A stretch of DNA of 64,000 nucleotides from positions 2,728,001 to 2,792,000 of the forward strand of contig NZ_CP019044.1 of the NCBI RefSeq assembly GCF_001953055.1, in the 5' to 3' direction. A program made the translations under genes and the position numbers. The notes under the pieces were generated by a model, which saw nothing but the letters and a program-made list of their open reading frames with translations, ran no database searches and had not been told where the DNA came from. Source of the stretch: Salaquimonas pukyongi (GTDB lineage Bacteria > Pseudomonadota > Alphaproteobacteria > Rhizobiales > Rhizobiaceae). Within the stretch, counting starts at the first letter, position 1. The number at the start of each line of letters is the position of its first letter. Of this stretch, positions 59,742-64,000 are shown one piece after another.

Positions 59742-60221
59742 CTATTCATCAAGTGAGCCGTGAACAGCGACCTGTTCGAGTTCGGCTGCCTGTGGCTCAA
59801 TGGCACGAAAGCTCTCGCGGACCCCCTCGTCAGCAAGTTCGCGCTGTACCGTCAGCAGCGTGTTGACGGGATGTTCTTCGCAAAGCTCTGCCATGAAGTT
59901 CAACTCTTCCAGTGCCGCCGGTTTTGCCGTTTCGGTATCCGGCGCGCCATAAACATCCACGAAATGCTGGGCCAGCCTTTCTGCCAGCACATCGAGTTCG
60001 CCCGCCTCAACCGGGGTCACGGCAACAAAGGTCACTCTGCCAAAGGTCTCCAGCCCCAGCCAGCCATTGGAAAACGCCTGCCGGGCCTTGCCAACGAGAT
60101 CGGCCTGCATCCAATCAGAAAACTCGAACCCGCCGGCAATACACCATTCCCCGGTTTGTGCCGGTGAGTAGAAAACATTCCGGTCGCTTTCATCGAGATG
60201 GATGGCACGGGCGAGCTTCAT
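59742..60221 (-). CDS. DUF6505 family protein
   Basis: A 159-residue soluble protein (MKLARAIHLDESDRNVFYSP, then GEWCIAGGFEFSDW) that I place in DUF6505, a family found with formate dehydrogenase accessory genes in Alphaproteobacteria. No catalytic motif is evident. It lies three bases from both neighbours (lipoate-ligase-like upstream, HTH regulator downstream), so it is in their operon. Confidence 0.75.
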   Translation of the reverse strand: MKLARAIHLDESDRNVFYSPAQTGEWCIAGGFEFSDWMQADLVGKARQAFSNGWLGLETFGRVTFVAVTPVEAGELDVLAERLAQHFVDVYGAPDTETAKPAALEELNFMAELCEEHPVNTLLTVQRELADEGVRESFRAIEPQAAELEQVAVHGSLDE

Positions 60222-60224
60222 CGC

Positions 60225-60926
60225 TCAATTCTCCAGCAAACGGCTGAGGGCAACAAGATGGGTTGTTTCCCCATCCCTTAGCAAGGCACCGAATTGTTCG
60301 TCCACACCGACAAACACCCCCGAAACCCCGCAGAATTCGGCAGGTTCGCCCATTTCGTGAGCCAGTTCCCGCCAGGCCACATGAAGGGGCCGAACGCCCT
60401 CTTCGCTCCACCGGCTGATCCAGTAGAGCGTGTGGCGTACCCAGGCTTCCAGCAATTGGGTGGCCTCCACATCAGCGCATCCTTCCTCATACAGCGCAGT
60501 GCGGTCCGGGTCTTCGCCGGGAGCATCGCTTTCAAACAACAGGTCAAGCTGCAAACCGATCACCAGCCAGTCCGGTATGGCCGCTCCTTCCTGTGTGGAC
60601 GCGCAGGCTTTCAGCATCCCGCACTGCGCGCCGTTGACGCGGATCTTGCCGTCCCACTCCAGATGCACCGCCACCTCCGGCGGGGCCAGCGAACCCAATG
60701 CGTTCTGAAATCCCACCCCACAGGCTGGCATCATCGCCATCGCGTCCTCGAGCGCCACTTCCGGACCTAGAATGAGGGCGGCATGAAGCGCCTGATCGGA
60801 GATATTGTAGATCACCGTGCCGGGATCGCACCCGGCAATGGCCTGTGCCCTTGCCCGCTCAAACGGGTCGGCACGGCCAGCCAGCGCCTCTCCGGCAAAC
60901 AATGGGGGGAAGGTTGGTTCGCTCAT
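60225..60926 (-). CDS. Biotin/lipoate ligase-like protein (DUF4444 type)
   Basis: A 233-residue protein related to biotin/lipoate A/B ligases with a C-terminal DUF4444-like part. The ligase fold shows VGFQNALGSLAPPEVAVHLE and KIRVNGAQCGMLKACAS, with a Gly/Asn core, but the classic RRxxGGG of BirA/LplA is missing. Enzymatic activity is uncertain. It overlaps the Mrp gene by four bases and belongs to the formate-dehydrogenase accessory string; a cofactor-handling or chaperone role is an inference. Confidence 0.75.
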   Translation of the reverse strand: MSEPTFPPLFAGEALAGRADPFERARAQAIAGCDPGTVIYNISDQALHAALILGPEVALEDAMAMMPACGVGFQNALGSLAPPEVAVHLEWDGKIRVNGAQCGMLKACASTQEGAAIPDWLVIGLQLDLLFESDAPGEDPDRTALYEEGCADVEATQLLEAWVRHTLYWISRWSEEGVRPLHVAWRELAHEMGEPAEFCGVSGVFVGVDEQFGALLRDGETTHLVALSRLLEN

Positions 60927-62035
60927 GCGTAACCGTCCTTTACCAGACTGCGGGCCATTGAGGTAAAGACTTCCGCCTCCCGCGAACCGGGATGTGTTAC
61001 CACCACCGGCGCGCCACCATCCCCGGCGGTTCTGATGTCAAGATGCAGCGGAATTTCCGCCAGCAGCGGAGCGCCCAGCTTCTCCGCCTCTGCCGCGACC
61101 CCGCCATGACCGAAGAGATGTTCTTCGTGACCGCATTGGGAACAGACATGGGTCGACATGTTTTCGACCATGCCGGCAATGGGAATGCCCATCTGCTGAA
61201 ACATGTCGATCCCCTTGCGGGCATCCAGAAGGGCAATGTCCTGCGGCGTGGAAACAATGATGGCGCCATCCACCTTGAATTTCTGGCCCAATGTCATCTG
61301 CACATCGCCGGTACCAGGCGGAAGATCGACCAGCAGAACATCGAGCGCACCCCACTGCACCTGGCTCATCATCTGCTGCAATGCGCCCATCAGCATCGGC
61401 CCGCGCCAGGCAACCGCCCTGTCTCCGTCGGTCATCAGCCCGATCGAGATCATCGTCACGCCATGATTGCGCAGCGGCAATATGGTCTTGCCATCGGGCG
61501 AGGATGGCCGTCCGGTAATACCGAGCATGCGCGGCTGGGACGGGCCGTACACATCGGCGTCCAGCAGGCCGGTCTTGCGCCCTTCTGCAGCAAGCGCACA
61601 GGCAAGATTGGCGGCAACCGTCGACTTGCCGACACCGCCCTTGCCGGAGGCGATTGCAAGAATGCGCTTTACCCCCGGCACTGCCTGCGGGCCCGATGGC
61701 GCAGGTCCCGGTTCGGGGCGAATGGGCTCCGGCTCCGGCTTTGCTTCCACCTTGGGTGTTGCCGAATGGGCCGTCATCACTATCTGCACCGAGCTGCAGC
61801 CCTCCAGCCCCGAAAGCGCAGTCTCGGCGCCATCGCGCACTGAAATCATTTCATCGGCCCGGTCCGGCGGAACTTCCAAAACGAAGCGGACAGAGTCAGC
61901 ACTGACCTGCAAGGCACGCACCATGCCCGCAGAAACGATGTCCTCGCCCGTTGCCGGGTCGAGAACCGTTTTCAGCCTTTCAAGGACGGCATCACGTCCC
62001 AGCGCCACCTCAGGCCTGTCCCTCGATTTCGCCAT
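60923..62035 (-). CDS. apbC: Mrp/NBP35-family iron-sulfur cluster carrier ATPase
   Basis: A 370-residue P-loop protein. An N-terminal MIP18-like domain (VLDPATGEDIVSAGMVRALQ) and a proline-rich linker are followed by the deviant Walker A SGKGGVGKSTVAANLACALA, the LLVDLPPGTGDVQMTLGQ motif and the bridging cysteine pair CSQC. It transfers 4Fe-4S clusters. Start 62035 is chosen with GAGG upstream; 62044 is possible. Next to ferredoxin and cytochrome genes, it probably loads the formate-dehydrogenase proteins. Confidence 0.92.
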   Translation of the reverse strand: MAKSRDRPEVALGRDAVLERLKTVLDPATGEDIVSAGMVRALQVSADSVRFVLEVPPDRADEMISVRDGAETALSGLEGCSSVQIVMTAHSATPKVEAKPEPEPIRPEPGPAPSGPQAVPGVKRILAIASGKGGVGKSTVAANLACALAAEGRKTGLLDADVYGPSQPRMLGITGRPSSPDGKTILPLRNHGVTMISIGLMTDGDRAVAWRGPMLMGALQQMMSQVQWGALDVLLVDLPPGTGDVQMTLGQKFKVDGAIIVSTPQDIALLDARKGIDMFQQMGIPIAGMVENMSTHVCSQCGHEEHLFGHGGVAAEAEKLGAPLLAEIPLHLDIRTAGDGGAPVVVTHPGSREAEVFTSMARSLVKDGYA

Positions 62036-62204
62036 TAACCTCATGCTTCAGGTCAAGGGCTTCTATCGTCAATACCATTTTGGCCTGGTAGGTTTTTCCG
62101 GACGTGTCGCCGGCCTTCCGCATGGCTTCCTCGATCGCCTGCTGGGAGGTCACACCCACCTGTTTCAGGAATTTGCGCATGGACATGTTGAAGTCTTCGC
62201 TCAC
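62010..62204 (-). CDS. DUF6494 family small protein
   Basis: A 64-residue protein (MSEDFNMSMRKFLKQVGVTS, then AIEEAMRKAGDTSGKTYQAK) matching DUF6494, known from the same formate-dehydrogenase neighbourhoods. It is upstream of, and overlaps by about 26 bases, the Mrp gene. Function unknown; its charged helical nature suggests a binding partner. Confidence 0.8.
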   Translation of the reverse strand: MSEDFNMSMRKFLKQVGVTSQQAIEEAMRKAGDTSGKTYQAKMVLTIEALDLKHEVNGEIEGQA

Positions 62205-62296
62205 CGGTATCTCCTGTCGTTTTTTGCGCCAAGTTGACGGAAAGGCTCATATAACCTTAGGGTTCGGACATTACCAGCAGCATGGGAGGAAGTGCC

Positions 62297-63052
62297 ATGC
62301 GCAGCGGCGCGGTAGCCATGCTGGCGCTTGCAATGCAGACATGGAGCGTGCCGCAATTACTGGCCGAAGACGGCATCCTGCGGTTCAGCGCCCCTGCAAG
62401 CCTGACCGAAACCGGGCTGCTGAACTACCTCATTCCCAGATTTTCTCTGAAAACCGGCATCAGGATGAAGCTGGCCGGCGAAGGCGAACCGGCATCCATT
62501 CACCTTAACTCCGACGGCAGGGGGAGGCTGGCCTTTTCCGGTCCGCGCAACGACTGGTATCTGGAGATCTCGCGGGGCGACAAGACAGCAACCAGGTTTG
62601 AAGACTGGCTGTTCGGCGAAATCGGGCGGCGAACGGTTGCCTCCTTTGCCGTTGAAGGCCAGCAGATGTTCAATCCTGCCGCTGCCCGCAAAAAACAGGC
62701 GGCGGTTACAGCCCTCACCGGCGATGCCGTTCTGGGTGAAAGCCTTGCCGAACGCCATTGCGGGCGCTGCCACATGGTCAATGAAAAAACCCGGATGACC
62801 ACGATCGGCTCGACGCCCTCCTTTGCCCTGATGCGCGGCTTTGCCGACTGGTCCAGCCGTTTCGAAGCGTTCTACTCCCTCAACCCGCACCCATCCTTCA
62901 CCCTGGTTGAGAATATCACCGAGCCGTTCGGTGAAACGCGCCCGCCGCCGATAGCACCGCTGGAACTGTCGCTGAAGGACATTGAGGCGATCCTCGCCTT
63001 TGTACAGACCATCGAGCCGGCCGAACTGGGCTCGCCCCTGAAAGTTCAATAG
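62297..63052 (+). CDS. Reduced TupA-like domain fused to c-type cytochrome
   Basis: A 251-residue exported protein. The signal peptide ends near LLAEDG (residue 26). Residues 26-70 (ILRFSAPASLTETGLLNYLI, then PRFSLKTGIRMKL) align with the start of TupA, and 101-129 (FEDWLFGEIGRRTVASFAVE, then GQQMFNPAA) with its C-terminus, about 12 of 29 identical. The middle, including the RGDDSGTH loop, is missing. Residues 145-245 are a cytochrome c with one haem site CGRCH (Cys155, Cys158, His159). The start has GGAGG seven bases upstream. It is divergent from the DUF6494-Mrp genes. Confidence 0.8.
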   Translation: MRSGAVAMLALAMQTWSVPQLLAEDGILRFSAPASLTETGLLNYLIPRFSLKTGIRMKLAGEGEPASIHLNSDGRGRLAFSGPRNDWYLEISRGDKTATRFEDWLFGEIGRRTVASFAVEGQQMFNPAAARKKQAAVTALTGDAVLGESLAERHCGRCHMVNEKTRMTTIGSTPSFALMRGFADWSSRFEAFYSLNPHPSFTLVENITEPFGETRPPPIAPLELSLKDIEAILAFVQTIEPAELGSPLKVQ

Positions 63053-63080
63053 CCGGCGTCTGCACACAAGATTCCGGAAT

Positions 63081-64000
63081 TCAGTGATCGCGCCGCTTGG
63101 ACGGGTAGTCTTCCGTCGTCCGTACCCTTGGCCGCTCCCCGGCGGCAAACGGATTGTTCTTTGAGTGATAGGCCGCATTGACCCGGCAATCATCGCACAT
63201 CTGGATCATTCGGATCGCATCCTGGCTGGCAAACATCGAGTGCTTTCCGGCAAGCTTTTCGGTAATCCGCATCACCGTGGAGCGAACGCCGAACGGCGCG
63301 CCGCATTCGATACAGGCAAACGGTTCTTCCTCGTGCACGACCCGATGCGACAGCGCCTCGCTTGAAAGATTCAGTTGCGGTGTGAGTGAAATCGCATTTT
63401 CGGGGCAGACATTTGCACAGATGCCGCATTGCAGGCAGGCATCCTCCTGAAAGCGCAATTGCGGCAAGTCGGGATTGTCGGCAAGTGCGCCCGATGGGCA
63501 AAGCGATACACAGGAAAGGCAAAGCGTGCAGGCTTCGGTATCGACATCCAGCGAACCGTAGGGCGCCCTTTCCGGCAGGGCGATAACGGCATCTTCCCCG
63601 GTAAGCGCCTTGGCCGAAAGCCGGGTGACCTGTCGCCGGGTGCCGATCGGCAGAACCGGCTCACAGGTCACATCCGGCACGGCCTCGGCCCAAAGCAGGT
63701 TTTCAAGCGCATCGGGCTCCGCCGGCTCAATCAGCGCCGCCCGCTCGCCACCGGCAATGGCGTTGGCCAAACCGGCCTCATAGGAAAGCCCCTCTCCCTC
63801 GGTCGTTGGCGATATCAGCAGCGTCACGGTTGAAAAACCGCTTGCCAGTGCCGCCAGCATTTCCGCATGGCCGAATGCTGCCAGCGAGGATGTTTCCATT
63901 GGAACTACATCTGCTGGAAGCCCCTGCCATAACGTGCGCTGAGCCGGATGGCTTCCGCCCCGAAACCGGCATCGTGAACGAGCAGCCGTGGTGCGTCTTT
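63081..64000 (-). CDS. 4Fe-4S ferredoxin-type protein of the formate-dehydrogenase locus (partial, apparent frameshift)
   Basis: The clear part is the frame below 63899, with two cluster motifs CTLCLSCVSLCP and CLQCGICANVCP (about residues 125-170), then CIECG and CDDC. It is open without a stop to the right edge, but the residues above METSSLAAFG continue sensibly only as LPADVVP, whereas the coding sense above that lies in the next frame: RLLVHDAGFGAEAIRLSARY, then GRG. Adding one base to the C-run 63921-63924 joins the two. The protein is thus much longer and incomplete. It probably carries electrons for formate oxidation. Confidence 0.78.
   Translation of the reverse strand, partial: RRTTAARSRCRFRGGSHPAQRTLWQGLPADVVPMETSSLAAFGHAEMLAALASGFSTVTLLISPTTEGEGLSYEAGLANAIAGGERAALIEPAEPDALENLLWAEAVPDVTCEPVLPIGTRRQVTRLSAKALTGEDAVIALPERAPYGSLDVDTEACTLCLSCVSLCPSGALADNPDLPQLRFQEDACLQCGICANVCPENAISLTPQLNLSSEALSHRVVHEEEPFACIECGAPFGVRSTVMRITEKLAGKHSMFASQDAIRMIQMCDDCRVNAAYHSKNNPFAAGERPRVRTTEDYPSKRRDH

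Overview
The window is a GC-rich chromosomal segment of an alphaproteobacterium, most likely of the order Hyphomicrobiales (Rhizobiales). The evidence is lineage-typical small families (TrcR/DUF1013, DUF1192, DUF1465, DUF465, DUF6494, DUF6505), the argH-lptM-lysA string, a GTG-started rpsU, a twin-TM HIG1-type protein and the alphaproteobacterial formate-dehydrogenase accessory cluster. I see no prophage, rRNA, CRISPR array or intact transposase. One tRNA gene (Leu, anticodon CAA) is present. All assignments are by eye from sequence; no database search was run.

Layout. 1-6.9 kb: a cupin gene cut by the left edge, an SDR, a VOC/WYL-regulator pair, trcR, a methyltransferase-quinone reductase pair, DUF1192, a candidate small RNA, DUF1465 and rpmE. 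7-15.6 kb: an MsbA-type ABC exporter, a flavin dehydrogenase, a MotA/MotB-like proton-channel pair, a KAS III homologue, suhB and efp. 15.9-22.1 kb: a condensation-fold acyltransferase-like protein, a P450 with its reductase/epimerase, a Sel1-repeat protein, a ThiE-like protein and two DUF465 proteins. 22.2-27.3 kb: purEK and modE-modABC. 28-33.6 kb: rpsU, a TPR lipoprotein, small stress and CoA-lyase genes, an HxlR/reductase divergon with a perfect operator, and a taurine:pyruvate-type aminotransferase. 33.8-43 kb: lysA-lptM-argH, tlpA, hbd-etfA-etfB with a perfect upstream palindrome, a rhomboid protease and a cobalamin adenosyltransferase. 43-50.4 kb: assorted housekeeping genes and tRNA-Leu.

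The two most interesting regions are on the right. A tightly overlapping five-gene operon (50.56-56.38 kb) encodes two FemAB/BioF2-type acyl- or aminoacyl-transferases, a six-TM protein with conserved acidic and His residues, an ATP-grasp ligase and a Wzx/MATE-like flippase. Together they look like a pathway that builds and exports an amino-acid- or acyl-decorated conjugate. Next to it (56.5-64 kb) is a tungstate transporter (tupBCA) with a HTH plus periplasmic-binding-fold regulator, DUF6505, a lipoate-ligase-like protein, an Mrp carrier, DUF6494 and a ferredoxin-type protein. The same cluster holds a protein in which a shrunken TupA-like domain is fused to cytochrome c. This is the accessory part of a Mo/W formate-dehydrogenase locus whose catalytic genes must lie beyond the right edge.

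Three short non-autonomous elements (two of one family, one of another) have terminal inverted repeats bounded by TA duplications, as expected of IS630/mariner-type MITEs. Four gene stop codons are formed at their boundaries, because TA plus the first G of the element regenerates TAG. Three genes (the epimerase at 18.5 kb, the ThiE-like gene at 21.2 kb and the 4Fe-4S gene at 63.9 kb) read as intact proteins only if one G/C is restored to a homopolymer run. This points either to systematic base-calling errors or to real phase-variable or decaying genes.
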